Part shown: positions 52,563 to 60,989 of the stretch, piece after piece
Layout: each line of letters opens with the position of its first letter
Position numbering within the stretch: the stretch's first letter is position 1
NCBI RefSeq assembly: GCF_018998565.1
Contig: NZ_JAHNZO010000002.1
Coordinates: 62,001 to 126,000 of the forward strand
DNA length: 64,000 nucleotides
Reading direction: 5' to 3'
Source: Paenibacillus oleatilyticus
GTDB taxonomy: Bacteria; Bacillota; Bacilli; Paenibacillales; NBRC-103111
Position numbers and translations under genes: made by a program
The notes under the pieces: model-generated
Database searches by the model: none
What the model saw: the letters and a program-made list of their open reading frames with translations, nothing else
What the model was told of the DNA's origin: nothing

Positions 52563-53054
52563 ATGAAAAAAACATTCATAGCACTCGGCACTACAGCAAC
52601 GTTATTGGCTGGCGTACTGGCACCAACAGCAAGCTTCGCATCTGTCCCTATGCAGCCGGAAACCGTTTTTACTGCAGAAGAGTTAGCTGTGCCTATGATT
52701 TCAGAGCCTAATGAATTTACTGATGTTGAAATCCCATCAAAAGATACAGACAAGATAACGGGGGCGCTGGAAACAGATAATAGCGTTGTGTGGTATCGTT
52801 TCATGACTCCGGCAAAACTAGGAAATCTGAAAATAAAGCTTTATGGCCCTAGCAGTCAGACCTACAAGATTTCTGTGTACGATTCCGATCCCAATAACAG
52901 CACTGCTCTTTTATCCATAAACCAAGGCACATTGGGAACGGTTAAGTCCGATAAATTGAAGGCAAACACGTATTATTATTTGCGAGTTGGTTCGAAGACA
53001 TGGAAGGCAGATAAGCCCCACGACTTCAAAATAGAAGCCTATTATATCAACTAA
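52563..53054 (+). CDS. secreted PPC-domain-like protein
   Basis: 163 residues. Signal peptide (FIALGTTATLLAGVLAPTASFA), then a bacterial pre-peptidase C-terminal-like beta-sandwich: TGALETDNSVVWYRFMTP, KIKLYGPSSQTYKISVYD and ANTYYYLRVGS. PPC domains normally sit at the end of secreted enzymes; here one stands alone. GAGGAGAGG precedes ATG 52563. Role unknown; probably binds polymer or shields another secreted protein. Confidence 0.75.
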   Translation: MKKTFIALGTTATLLAGVLAPTASFASVPMQPETVFTAEELAVPMISEPNEFTDVEIPSKDTDKITGALETDNSVVWYRFMTPAKLGNLKIKLYGPSSQTYKISVYDSDPNNSTALLSINQGTLGTVKSDKLKANTYYYLRVGSKTWKADKPHDFKIEAYYIN

Positions 53055-53068
53055 AAAGTCTTGCGTGG

Positions 53069-53097
53069 AAAGCACTCTAACCGGAGTGCTTTTCATT
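53069..53097 (+). terminator. terminator after PPC-like gene
   Basis: AAAGCACTC pairs with GAGTGCTTT, followed by TTCATTT. A second perfect hairpin (GCGCAAAAATT/AATTTTTGCGC, 53099-53124) follows directly. Confidence 0.8.
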
Positions 53098-53231
53098 TGC
53101 GCAAAAATTCGACAATTTTTGCGCCGGATCATTTCATTTTTCTGCGAGATAATCCAAAATGGGTTTTGAACGGTGAGATACGGTATTATATGGTTTGAAA
53201 TGCACAAACTCATCGGTTGGAGGCGAATTGG

Positions 53232-54038
53232 ATGAAAAAGAGATTTTCCATTATTATGGCGTTGACCGTATTGATGGCATTCGTTATTCCGAACAGCAGC
53301 TTCGCAGGCATAGGTGGTCCGACATCATACAAATACTCTACTTATCCGGCTAATAAAGTTAATTTAAATGTCATTCAAACGAGCCCCGGTAATATTCAGT
53401 TGAAAGCTCTCAATCTTAGCGCTAACTTGGAGCATACTGGTTATATTGGTATAAATGGCGGTTTTTTTTCGGATCAAGTCGAAGGAACGACTGGTATGAA
53501 AAAAACACACAATATTGCTATAAATAATGGAAAACCGGTCATCGGCACAGATAAAGCCGGCAATAACGGATGGTACAATTCGGGAAACCAAGGCACGATT
53601 ATTTGGGATGCGAAAAACAGAAAGTTTCTATATAAGGTGTTAAATAACGGTTGGGAAGTCAACAAAGCGGTAGGGCATACGAATTATTGGGCGCAAGGCG
53701 GAGTGTCGATGAGCCTTGGTTCGGCGAACTGGAAAGACACAATGAAAAAGGAAAAGCTGCCGAACCCGGACGGGTTAGCCCAACGAACGGCCATGGTTTA
53801 TAGCGGTTCGGGAATTTATTTAATTGTGACAGATACGAAATGTACTGCCGAGGCATTTCGGGCGGCGATTCAACAGTTTTTTGGAATTAAGGATGGCTCG
53901 CCTAAAAATGATGTAAATGGGATATTCCTCGATGGCAGCGGTTCTTCACAAATGAGGGCCTATGACCATAATAATAAGCTAATCAACATAAAAGGGGATA
54001 GCAGACCATTGAATCAGATTATTACGGTCACCCCGTAA
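53232..54038 (+). CDS. secreted phosphodiester glycosidase family (NAGPA-like) protein
   Basis: 268 residues. Signal peptide (SIIMALTVLMAFVIPNSSFA). The mature part has the NAGPA/DUF2233 blocks: YIGINGGFFSD, HNIAINNGKPV, RTAMVYSGSGIYLIVTD, NGIFLDGSGSSQM near the end. The family hydrolyses phosphodiester-linked sugars, in bacteria probably on cell-wall polymers. ATG 53232 follows GGAGG. It is flanked by terminators on both sides, so it is monocistronic. Confidence 0.85.
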   Translation: MKKRFSIIMALTVLMAFVIPNSSFAGIGGPTSYKYSTYPANKVNLNVIQTSPGNIQLKALNLSANLEHTGYIGINGGFFSDQVEGTTGMKKTHNIAINNGKPVIGTDKAGNNGWYNSGNQGTIIWDAKNRKFLYKVLNNGWEVNKAVGHTNYWAQGGVSMSLGSANWKDTMKKEKLPNPDGLAQRTAMVYSGSGIYLIVTDTKCTAEAFRAAIQQFFGIKDGSPKNDVNGIFLDGSGSSQMRAYDHNNKLINIKGDSRPLNQIITVTP

Positions 54039-54054
54039 CAACGACGAATTCAGA

Positions 54055-54098
54055 AGCAGGCAGGTTGTCATTTAAAGACTGCCTGCTTGTTTTTTTAT
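54055..54098 (+). terminator. terminator after NAGPA-like gene
   Basis: AGCAGGCAG pairs with CTGCCTGCT around a long loop, followed by TGTTTTTTTATT. Confidence 0.85.
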
Positions 54099-54275
54099 TG
54101 CTTGTATTAATCCTTAAAATATATGTATAATTTTACCATAATATATGGTATAATATAGTAGTTTCCTAGAATATACAAATCAAGGTGGTTTATTTGAACG
54201 TACAGGCAGTCGATTCTGGAGATGTCTTGAACGAAATCGCAATGTTTCGAACATCAAAAATGAGGAGTGGTGAAT

Positions 54276-54827
54276 GTGCTTAAGTCTCTGAAATCTCACA
54301 AAAATTGGGTGATCGCGTTAGGTATTAGCTTTTGCTTCGTGCTGCTGGCCATCGTAGGTACAGGGGCCAAGTCTGCGGAAGCGGCGGTCGACATTGATCC
54401 TTCGGCCATTTATAACATCATCGCCAAGCATAGCGGCAAAGCGCTGGATGTAAGGAATGCTTCCTCGGACGATGGCGCGGCCATCCAAACCTGGACTTAT
54501 AATAATAGGGGCAATCAACAGTGGAGAATCGTTCCGACGGGCGACGGCTTCTATAAGATTGTTGCCGTACATAGCGGTAAAGTGCTCGATGTTGCCGATA
54601 ACTCCTACGCGAACGGGGCGTATATCAATCAATGGTCCGATAACGGCGGGAATAATCAAAGCTGGAGCATCGAGCCCCTGGGCGACGGCTCTTACAAAAT
54701 TACCGCCAAGCATAGCGGCAAAGTTCTGGATGTGAAAAACGGCAGGACTGAAGACCCGGCGTTTTTGCACCAATGGCCTTTTCAAAACACGGACAATCAA
54801 AAATGGTTTCTTCAAAGAGCAAATTAA
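54276..54827 (+). CDS. secreted ricin-type beta-trefoil lectin (CBM13)
   Basis: 183 residues. A signal segment (WVIALGISFCFVLLAIVGTGA) followed by one ricin-B beta-trefoil of three homologous repeats with the QxW signature at 81-83 (QQW), 128-130 (QSW) and 175-177 (QKW), each with an HSGK.LDV segment. Such domains bind galactose or xylan. It is a stand-alone lectin without an enzyme. GTG 54276 follows GAGGAG by 8 bases; GTG 54267/54270 are alternatives. Confidence 0.87.
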   Translation: MLKSLKSHKNWVIALGISFCFVLLAIVGTGAKSAEAAVDIDPSAIYNIIAKHSGKALDVRNASSDDGAAIQTWTYNNRGNQQWRIVPTGDGFYKIVAVHSGKVLDVADNSYANGAYINQWSDNGGNNQSWSIEPLGDGSYKITAKHSGKVLDVKNGRTEDPAFLHQWPFQNTDNQKWFLQRAN

Positions 54828-54843
54828 GTTTGTTCGGACCTGG

Positions 54844-54870
54844 AAAACACCTGCCACAGGTGTTTTTCTT
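54844..54870 (+). terminator. terminator after ricin lectin gene
   Basis: AAAACACCTG pairs with CAGGTGTTTT around a 3-nt loop, followed by TCTTTT. Confidence 0.85.
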
Positions 54871-54974
54871 TTGCCGCAAAATTTAACCGGAGGTCTAAAA
54901 GATAGCCGTTAAGACGCCAGTAACGTTTGCAAAACTTTCTTTGCGCAACGGTTGGTAAAGATTGTATGATGGGG

Positions 54975-55002
54975 TTCATTTCCCGTGGATACTTGCTATA
55001 AT
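54975..55002 (+). promoter_or_regulatory. promoter of the GntR/FCD regulator
   Basis: TTCATT (54975-54980), 16-bp spacer, TATAAT (54997-55002). No clear copy of the 55924 operator overlaps this promoter. Confidence 0.5.
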
Positions 55003-55110
55003 GAGAGAGCAGCGCATGATCGCCGGACGTTTCAAGCTCAATTTGCTGTAGTCGGACGATTGGATTCTTGTGATGTTTTTGTTGGAGATAGGGAAAGGAA
55101 GAGTCGGAGC

Positions 55111-55797
55111 ATGAAAAAAATCAACAAAGTCAGGATGCACGAAATGGTTTCCGAAGAATTGAAACAATATATTCGGAACAACGATCTGAAGAAAGGGGAT
55201 AAGCTTCCTTCCGCGGAAACCATTATGAAGATTTTGGGCGTCGGACGTTCTTCTCTGCGGGAAGCCTTGCGTTACCTGGAAGCGTCGGATGTCATCGAGG
55301 TCGTCAACGGAAAGGGCATTTACGTGAAAGAAACGGCCCAGTATCAAATGTCTGCGAAAATCAATGTGGAGGACGAAAGGTCAGCTTTGCTGCAGCTTAT
55401 GGAAGTTCGTCGCGCTCTGGAAGTGCTCGCGGTCGAATTGGCGGCTCAGCGCTCTACGGATGAGAATATTGAGGAAATGCGCCACTATTTGCTGGAAATC
55501 GAAAGGACGCGCGGACAGGCCAGCTCGATTGCCGATATGAAATTTCATCAAGCGATCTATAAAGCAACCGGGAATCCGATTTTGCAAAGCATCGTGGAAT
55601 CGGTGTGGGAGTTATTTTCCGTATTCTGGAATGCTCCGTTCGGGCATCAGGAAATATTTCAAGACAGCTTTCCGTTTCACCAAACCTTATTCGCTGCCAT
55701 CGTCGAGAAAGATCCCATGAAAGCGCGTGAGGAATTCAATAAAATTATGGATAGTATGGAGCAGTCGATCAAAAATTTTCAGTTTAATGTCATGTAA
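55111..55797 (+). CDS. GntR-family regulator, FadR/FCD subfamily
   Basis: 228 residues. N-terminal winged helix (LKKGDKLPSAETIMKILGVG then SSLREALRYLEASDVI) and C-terminal all-helical FCD domain (about 80-220) with the metal-binding pattern DMKFHQAIYKATGN and FHQTLFAAI. FCD regulators respond to sugar acids, amino acids or other carboxylates. ATG 55111 has AAAGGAAG upstream. A palindrome with a GTCTGAC centre lies 127 bp downstream at 55924, in the promoter of what was probably the next operon, so the regulator likely represses the sugar ABC/C-S lyase genes now separated by IS110. Confidence 0.87.
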   Translation: MKKINKVRMHEMVSEELKQYIRNNDLKKGDKLPSAETIMKILGVGRSSLREALRYLEASDVIEVVNGKGIYVKETAQYQMSAKINVEDERSALLQLMEVRRALEVLAVELAAQRSTDENIEEMRHYLLEIERTRGQASSIADMKFHQAIYKATGNPILQSIVESVWELFSVFWNAPFGHQEIFQDSFPFHQTLFAAIVEKDPMKAREEFNKIMDSMEQSIKNFQFNVM

Positions 55798-55875
55798 TGT
55801 AACATAAAAAACCATTTAATTCCCAGTACAGCGTTTTCAATTTTGTTTCAAAGTGATGAAAGATAACAAAAGGTA

Positions 55876-55912
55876 TTGACTTCCTCTCCTTCACCATATT
55901 ATGATTTGGTTA
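55876..55912 (+). promoter_or_regulatory. promoter downstream of the GntR gene
   Basis: TTGACT near 55877 and TATGAT 18 bp later form a good sigma-A promoter that points towards the IS110 element and the ABC genes. Confidence 0.6.
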
Positions 55913-55923
55913 TCTCAACTGAC

Positions 55924-55948
55924 TATATACCTGTCTGACAGGTATATA
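55924..55948 (+). promoter_or_regulatory. palindromic operator, probable GntR/FCD binding site
   Basis: Perfect 12-bp arms TATATACCTGTC and GACAGGTATATA around a single T. The centre fits the GTNNNAC core bound by FadR-type GntR regulators. It lies just downstream of the promoter -10. Confidence 0.8.
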
Positions 55949-56099
55949 GGTGGATAGGATTCCACGGGAAAAGGGCCTCCGTTAGAATTCCTGTGAAACG
56001 AAAAATTTGGTCTTTGCAAAAAAACAAGCGCCTCGGTACGATGGGGTTGCGCACGAGGCCAGTAGCCTCAAAAACCCATCATCCAGGAGGACGCTCACT

Positions 56100-57365
56100 A
56101 TGAAGTTTAAATCGCAGGACAAACAAAATCAACTCATTGAAAACATTTCCTCTTTACATCTGGTCGTCGGTGTAGATATTGCCCAGGAAGCTCACGTTGC
56201 TCGTGCGGTCAGCTATCGGGGAATTGCTTTGGGATCGTCGCTAGAGTTTGGTAGCCATGACGAGGGTTTTCAGTTGTTCGGCCGCTGGATTCGAGATCTA
56301 CTCAAGTCTTACAAGCTGAGCAAAGTCATTGTCGGCATGGAACCTACCGGCCACTACTGGTTGAGCCTGGCTCGCTGGCTTTCAGGCCAGGGAATTGAGG
56401 CTGTGCTCGTAAACCCCCATCTCGTCAAAAAGAATAAGGAAAACCGCGACAATACCCCGTCTAAAAGCGACCGTAAGGACGCGCTTGTCATCGCGGATAT
56501 GGTCAAAAACGGCTACTATTCGCCCGTACGTTTCAACTCGGAGGCATACGAGGAACTGCGGATCCTCATGGCCAATCGGGATACAGTTACGAAACGGCTT
56601 AACAGCGCCGTTAACCAGATACATCGCTGGGTGGATATCGTGTTTCCCGAACTTCGGCAGGTCTTTAAAATCCTTACCTGTACAAGTGCTCTTGCTACGT
56701 TAAGGCTGTTTCCTCTTCCGAAGGATATTAGCCGGTTAACGACAGAGCAAGTCATTGCCGGCTGGAAGCAGTATGTAAAGCGTCATGCTGGTTTATGGCG
56801 GGCCGAGCAACTTATTGCGCTGGCAAAGCGCAGCGTCGGTGCTACGCAAGCTCTGCACGCCTACAAGCTGCATTTGGGACAGCTTCTTGAAGAATACGAC
56901 TTGGCAACGCGCCAACTTGAGCTTATTGAACTTGAACTTAAGCTCGTACTTGAACGCATCCCTTATGCACAGAAGATGCTTGCCATTTCGGGCGTAAATG
57001 CAACCAGTCTAGCAGGTGTGCTGGGAGAAGCAGGTGATCTAAGCGGGTATACACATGGAAATGCCCTGCTCCGCCATGCAGGACTTAACTTGGCTGAAGC
57101 CAGCTCTGGGAAATGGCGTGGAAAAATGGTGCTAAGCAAGCGCGGACGCCCACGTCTTCGCCGCTTCCTTTATCTTATGACGATGTGCATGGTCATGACC
57201 AATCCAGATGTGAGAGCCCTACACCACCACAATGTCCAAGTGAAAAAGCTAAAGAAAATGAAATCCATTATGAAATTATGCGGTAAAGTGGCAAGAATGC
57301 TTGTTGGTCTGGCTAAGAGCACCGAAGCATACAGCTCTACTAAGGTATTTCCTCAAGCAGCTTAA
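56100..57365 (+). CDS. IS110-family transposase (DEDD/serine recombinase)
   Basis: 421 residues. The N-terminal RuvC-like DEDD domain shows D26 (VGVDIAQE), E81 (GMEPTGHYW), D124 and D127 (KSDRKDALVIADMV). The C-terminal Transposase_20 domain has ISGVNATSLAGVLGEAGDL and the catalytic-serine region EASSGKWRG. IS110 recombinases are directed by a structured bridge RNA from the element's non-coding end. ATG 56100 follows CAGGAGG by 9 bases. The frame is intact, so the element may still be active. Confidence 0.95.
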   Translation: MKFKSQDKQNQLIENISSLHLVVGVDIAQEAHVARAVSYRGIALGSSLEFGSHDEGFQLFGRWIRDLLKSYKLSKVIVGMEPTGHYWLSLARWLSGQGIEAVLVNPHLVKKNKENRDNTPSKSDRKDALVIADMVKNGYYSPVRFNSEAYEELRILMANRDTVTKRLNSAVNQIHRWVDIVFPELRQVFKILTCTSALATLRLFPLPKDISRLTTEQVIAGWKQYVKRHAGLWRAEQLIALAKRSVGATQALHAYKLHLGQLLEEYDLATRQLELIELELKLVLERIPYAQKMLAISGVNATSLAGVLGEAGDLSGYTHGNALLRHAGLNLAEASSGKWRGKMVLSKRGRPRLRRFLYLMTMCMVMTNPDVRALHHHNVQVKKLKKMKSIMKLCGKVARMLVGLAKSTEAYSSTKVFPQAA

Positions 57366-57745
57366 GAAAAGTTTCTTCATCAGTTGATGTATTCGCAGGA
57401 TAGATTAAGAAGCACGGAGTATCGGGAGACGTTGCGCAAAAGGGCTCGGACCCGTTCCGTTAGAAATACCGACCTCCACCCCTTAGCTAGATGTGACGAA
57501 GGAATGAGAGGGCTTAGACCCGTTGAGACATGGGAGTGAGAATCTCTAAGGGCAACATGGAGACGTGCAGGATATGGAACTAATTAGGTGATATACTTCC
57601 CACCTCTGTTCCTGCATGCCCTTTCAGATGATGTAAGCTACCGGCCTCTTTGTTTCCTTCTTATCTGACACATAGCTAAAGGTGAAATCCTGCGAATTCA
57701 TGAGCTAGAGTGAGATAACTAATTCATTTCGAGGGAGCTCAAAGG
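57366..57745 (+). ncRNA. candidate IS110 bridge RNA region (3' non-coding end)
   Basis: 380 bp without a gene downstream of the transposase. It has several paired segments, such as GTGCAGGA/TCCTGCATG (near 57564 and 57611) with GGAAC/GTTCC inside. A bridge RNA at the 3' end is known for the IS1111 branch of the family; the 5' non-coding end (55980-56099) is the alternative. Structure was judged by eye only. Confidence 0.3.
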
Positions 57746-57802
57746 GGGCCTCAACAGACACAGAGGTTTGTCTGGAAAACAATTATGGTGGAGGGGTGCA
57801 GT

Positions 57803-59125
57803 ATGAAGGGGACACAACGATGGTTGACCGTATCTTTGATTCCGGTTTTGGCGGCAGGGGCGTTAAGCGGCTGTTCGAGCGATGAAGCGAAGGGAACGGC
57901 GGGCGATGGAAGCAATTCGAAAACCGTTAATCTCAAGATGATCGAAAGCTTGACCAGCCCGGCAAGAACCGAAGTGATTAAGAAAATGATCGCCAGCTTT
58001 GAAGCGGCGAACCCCAACATTAAAGTCGAATTGATTTCTCCGCCTCTGGAAAGCGCGGACAACAAAATCTCCACCTTGCTTTCCGTCAAAGACGACCTCG
58101 ATGTGCTGGAAGTAAGAGACGTTACCGTGAAGCAATTCGTGACAAACAAATGGATTGCCGATCTTTCCTCGTATACCTCCTCTTGGAGCGGCTACAAAGA
58201 CCTGAATGCCAACTCGCTGGCTATGGCGAACTACATTGATCAAAAGCCTTATTACATTCCATACGGCCTGTACCAGAAAATGCTGTTTTACCGGAAAGAC
58301 TGGTTCGATCAAAAAGGCTTGACGCCTCCGAAAACGTGGGACGACCTGTACAAGGCGGCCAAAACGCTAACCGATTCCGCGAACAACCGCTTCGGCTACT
58401 CGTTCCGCGGCGGGTCGGGGGCTGACGGCTATATCGTCGACCTGCTCCGCGACTACAACGGCACGAACGTCAACCCCGACGACGCGATGTTCCTGAAAAA
58501 CGGGGCCACGATCTTCAGCACGCCGGAAGCCAAGCAGGGCATGACGATGTATGTGAACTTATACAAGGAAGGCTCTCCTAAAGACTCCGTCAACTGGGCA
58601 TTTGCGGAACAGGTACAGGGCTTCGTCTCGGGAGCGACGGGAATGCTTATACAGGACCCCGATACGATCGATCCGGTCAAGCAGAAGCTGAAGGAAGGCA
58701 CCTGGGCGACCGCGCCGATGCCGACCGGTCCGACAGGAGCTTCGCACTACAAAGTGGGCGCAGCCGGATGGGGAATGACGTCCTATTCCAAGCATCCGCA
58801 AGAAGCGTGGAAGCTGATTGAGTTCATTTCCAGTCCAGAACAAAATGCGATCTTCACCAAAGCGGCTGGCGTTATCCCGATACACAACAGCGCATCCGTT
58901 GACAATTACTTTAAAGAAGGCGCTTACAAGCCTTATATCGATATGGCCAACGATACCGCCCACTACATTCCGTACAAACCGGAGACGGATTATAAGGGCT
59001 TCGGCGAATGGAGAAAAGTCGTTCAACAGGATGCGCAGGGTATTCTCCTTGGCCAGATGTCGATCGACGATGCTTTGAAGAAATGGGACGCCTACTGGAT
59101 CAATGAGAAGAAGCAAGGCAAATAA
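57803..59125 (+). CDS. sugar ABC transporter substrate-binding lipoprotein
   Basis: 440 residues. Signal peptide with lipobox LSGC (lipid-modified C24), then a family 1 extracellular solute-binding fold: MIASFEAANPNIKVELIS, VLEVRDVTVKQFVTNKWIADL, YIPYGLYQKMLFYRKDWFDQKGLTPPKTWDDL. It captures a sugar or glycoconjugate for the permeases that follow. ATG 57803 lies 6 bases after GGAGGGG. First gene after the IS110 element. The ligand cannot be named from the sequence. Confidence 0.93.
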   Translation: MKGTQRWLTVSLIPVLAAGALSGCSSDEAKGTAGDGSNSKTVNLKMIESLTSPARTEVIKKMIASFEAANPNIKVELISPPLESADNKISTLLSVKDDLDVLEVRDVTVKQFVTNKWIADLSSYTSSWSGYKDLNANSLAMANYIDQKPYYIPYGLYQKMLFYRKDWFDQKGLTPPKTWDDLYKAAKTLTDSANNRFGYSFRGGSGADGYIVDLLRDYNGTNVNPDDAMFLKNGATIFSTPEAKQGMTMYVNLYKEGSPKDSVNWAFAEQVQGFVSGATGMLIQDPDTIDPVKQKLKEGTWATAPMPTGPTGASHYKVGAAGWGMTSYSKHPQEAWKLIEFISSPEQNAIFTKAAGVIPIHNSASVDNYFKEGAYKPYIDMANDTAHYIPYKPETDYKGFGEWRKVVQQDAQGILLGQMSIDDALKKWDAYWINEKKQGK

Positions 59126-59191
59126 GCAAGCACAAGCGGGTGGCGGATAGGCATCCCCTGGCCGCCGCCTCTATTCTGGGAGGGACCATGC

Positions 59192-60124
59192 ATGAAAAAC
59201 CGGGAAGCGACGCCGTTACGGGGAGCGGGAAGGTTGTTCCGGCTGAACCGAACACAAACGTTTATTTTTCTTTGCTTGCTTCCGACCCTGCTGCTCGTTT
59301 TCGGCTTCACCTATTTTCCGATTCTCAAAGGGATTAGCGTAGCGTTTCAAAACTATTCGTTGTTCAATTTGACGGATGTTCATTTTGTCGGCCTGCAAAA
59401 TTTTCGTACGGTGCTCGCCGGGGATCAGTTCAAAACGATCCTTAAAAATACGGCCTTATGGGTGATCATCTCGCTCGTTTTGCAATTCGTCATCGGCTTT
59501 TGCCTGGCGCTGCTGATGCGCAGAAGCTTTCGCGGACGCGGGGTTTATCAAGGCTTTGTGTTTTATTCGTGGGCGCTGTCCGGCTTTCTGATCGGCATCA
59601 TCTGGCGCTGGCTGTTCAACGGACAAATCGGCGTCATCAACGACCTGCTGTTGAAGTTCGGCTTGATTACGGAGCGGATCGGCTTTTTATCCGATCCGAA
59701 GTGGGCGCTGTTCTCGGTCATCGTCGCCAACGTCTGGTACGGGGTAGCCTTCTTTGCCATTATGCTGCTGGCAGCGCTGCAATCCGTGCCGTCCGAGCTG
59801 TATGAAGCCGCCGAAATCGACGGAGCGAGCCGGTTCAATCAGCTGTTTCATGTAACGATCCCTTACATTATGCCGACCATCATTTCGACGACCGCGCTGC
59901 GCGTGATCTGGATTTTCAATTTTCCCGATCTGATCTACGGCATGACCAACGGCGGACCGGCAGGCTCAACCCACATTTTGACGACGTACATGCTCGATAA
60001 AATCGTCTTTTCCGGCGATTACGGGCAGGCGAGCGCGATCGGGATCATCTGCATCGCCATTCTGGCGTTGTTTACGACCTTCTATCTGTTTGCGACTAGA
60101 GCGGAAAAAGCGGGTGATTTTTAA
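59192..60124 (+). CDS. sugar ABC transporter permease, MalF/UgpA type
   Basis: 310 residues with six membrane helices. Begins TFIFLCLLPTLLLVFGFTYFPILKG, with EAA loop SVPSELYEAAEIDGASRFNQLFHVTIPYIMP. Forms the import channel with the next gene product. GGGAGGGACC precedes ATG 59192. The stop overlaps the next start (TAATG). No ATPase gene is in the cluster, so a shared MsmX-type ATPase encoded elsewhere is expected. Confidence 0.94.
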   Translation: MKNREATPLRGAGRLFRLNRTQTFIFLCLLPTLLLVFGFTYFPILKGISVAFQNYSLFNLTDVHFVGLQNFRTVLAGDQFKTILKNTALWVIISLVLQFVIGFCLALLMRRSFRGRGVYQGFVFYSWALSGFLIGIIWRWLFNGQIGVINDLLLKFGLITERIGFLSDPKWALFSVIVANVWYGVAFFAIMLLAALQSVPSELYEAAEIDGASRFNQLFHVTIPYIMPTIISTTALRVIWIFNFPDLIYGMTNGGPAGSTHILTTYMLDKIVFSGDYGQASAIGIICIAILALFTTFYLFATRAEKAGDF

Positions 60125-60960
60125 TGAAAAAACAGCTGGCTTTTGCCGGAAAGGCAGGCAAGGCGGCCGCTCTTGGCCTGTATTTGATCTTTATGGTATT
60201 TCCGTTGTATTGGATGGTCATTACCTCGCTCAAACCTCGCAACGAGATCTTTACACTGCCTTTGCAGTATTGGCCCGAACGAATCTCGTTTGAAAACTAT
60301 ATTCAGATCTTCAAAATCTCGAAGTTCCATATTTACATCGGCAACAGCCTTATCGTCTCACTCACTTCGGCGGCCGTCGTGCTGGTCGTGACCGTTCTGA
60401 GCGGATACGTTCTGGCCCGGTTCACGTTTCGGGGCAGCAAGCAGTTGATGATCGCCTTTTTCGTCACCCAGATGGTTCCGCTTTTTATCGGATTCAGTAC
60501 GCTCTACCTGATGATGTCCCGCATGGGACTGCTGAATAAACAGGGCTCCCTGATCCTGATGTATACGGTCGGTCTCGTTCCGTTTTGCACCATTATGCTG
60601 CGGGGTTTTTTTCAAAGAATTCCGGCGAGCCTGGAGGAAGCGGCGATGGTCGACGGCTGCTCGAGGCTGGGCGCCTTGTTTCGCGTCATCGTGCCGGTCA
60701 TGATGCCGGGGATTTCGGCCACGTTTATTTTTGCCTTCGTCCAGAACTGGAACGAGCTGTTCATGGCCATCATGTTTATCGACAAGGAAAGCTCGAAGAC
60801 GCTGCCGGTCGCCATGAATTCCTTCATTACGAAATTTGATATCGATTGGGGATCGATGTCTGCCGCAACCGTGCTGTCCATTGTCCCGACGGTCATTTTA
60901 TTCGCCATCTGCCAGCGATTCATCGTCGAAGGCTTGACGCAGGGAGCGGTAAAAGGATAG
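60124..60960 (+). CDS. sugar ABC transporter permease, MalG/UgpE type
   Basis: 278 residues, six membrane helices. Typical start GLYLIFMVFPLYWMVITSLKP and EAA loop IPASLEEAAMVDGCSRLGALFRVIVPVMMPG. Pairs with the preceding permease. It overlaps that gene by one base. The PLP-lyase gene follows within 30 bp, so the four genes form one operon. Confidence 0.94.
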   Translation: MKKQLAFAGKAGKAAALGLYLIFMVFPLYWMVITSLKPRNEIFTLPLQYWPERISFENYIQIFKISKFHIYIGNSLIVSLTSAAVVLVVTVLSGYVLARFTFRGSKQLMIAFFVTQMVPLFIGFSTLYLMMSRMGLLNKQGSLILMYTVGLVPFCTIMLRGFFQRIPASLEEAAMVDGCSRLGALFRVIVPVMMPGISATFIFAFVQNWNELFMAIMFIDKESSKTLPVAMNSFITKFDIDWGSMSAATVLSIVPTVILFAICQRFIVEGLTQGAVKG

Positions 60961-60989
60961 TCAAAAACAAGATGAAAGGACCGATTCCC

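Larger units (their letters stand above)
55973..57752 (+). mobile_element. IS110-family insertion sequence (boundaries approximate)
   Basis: Carries a complete IS110 transposase with 5' and 3' non-coding ends. The same short core GGGCCTC occurs on both sides (55973-55979 and 57746-57752) and may mark the ends, as IS110 elements leave no inverted repeats or clear target duplications. The gap between promoter/operator and the first ABC gene is explained by this insertion. Confidence 0.65.

Noticed and set aside
54194..54283. 29-codon TTG-started frame upstream of the ricin lectin gene
   Set aside because: AAGGTGG is present but the peptide has no features and the frame overlaps the lectin start; evidence too weak.
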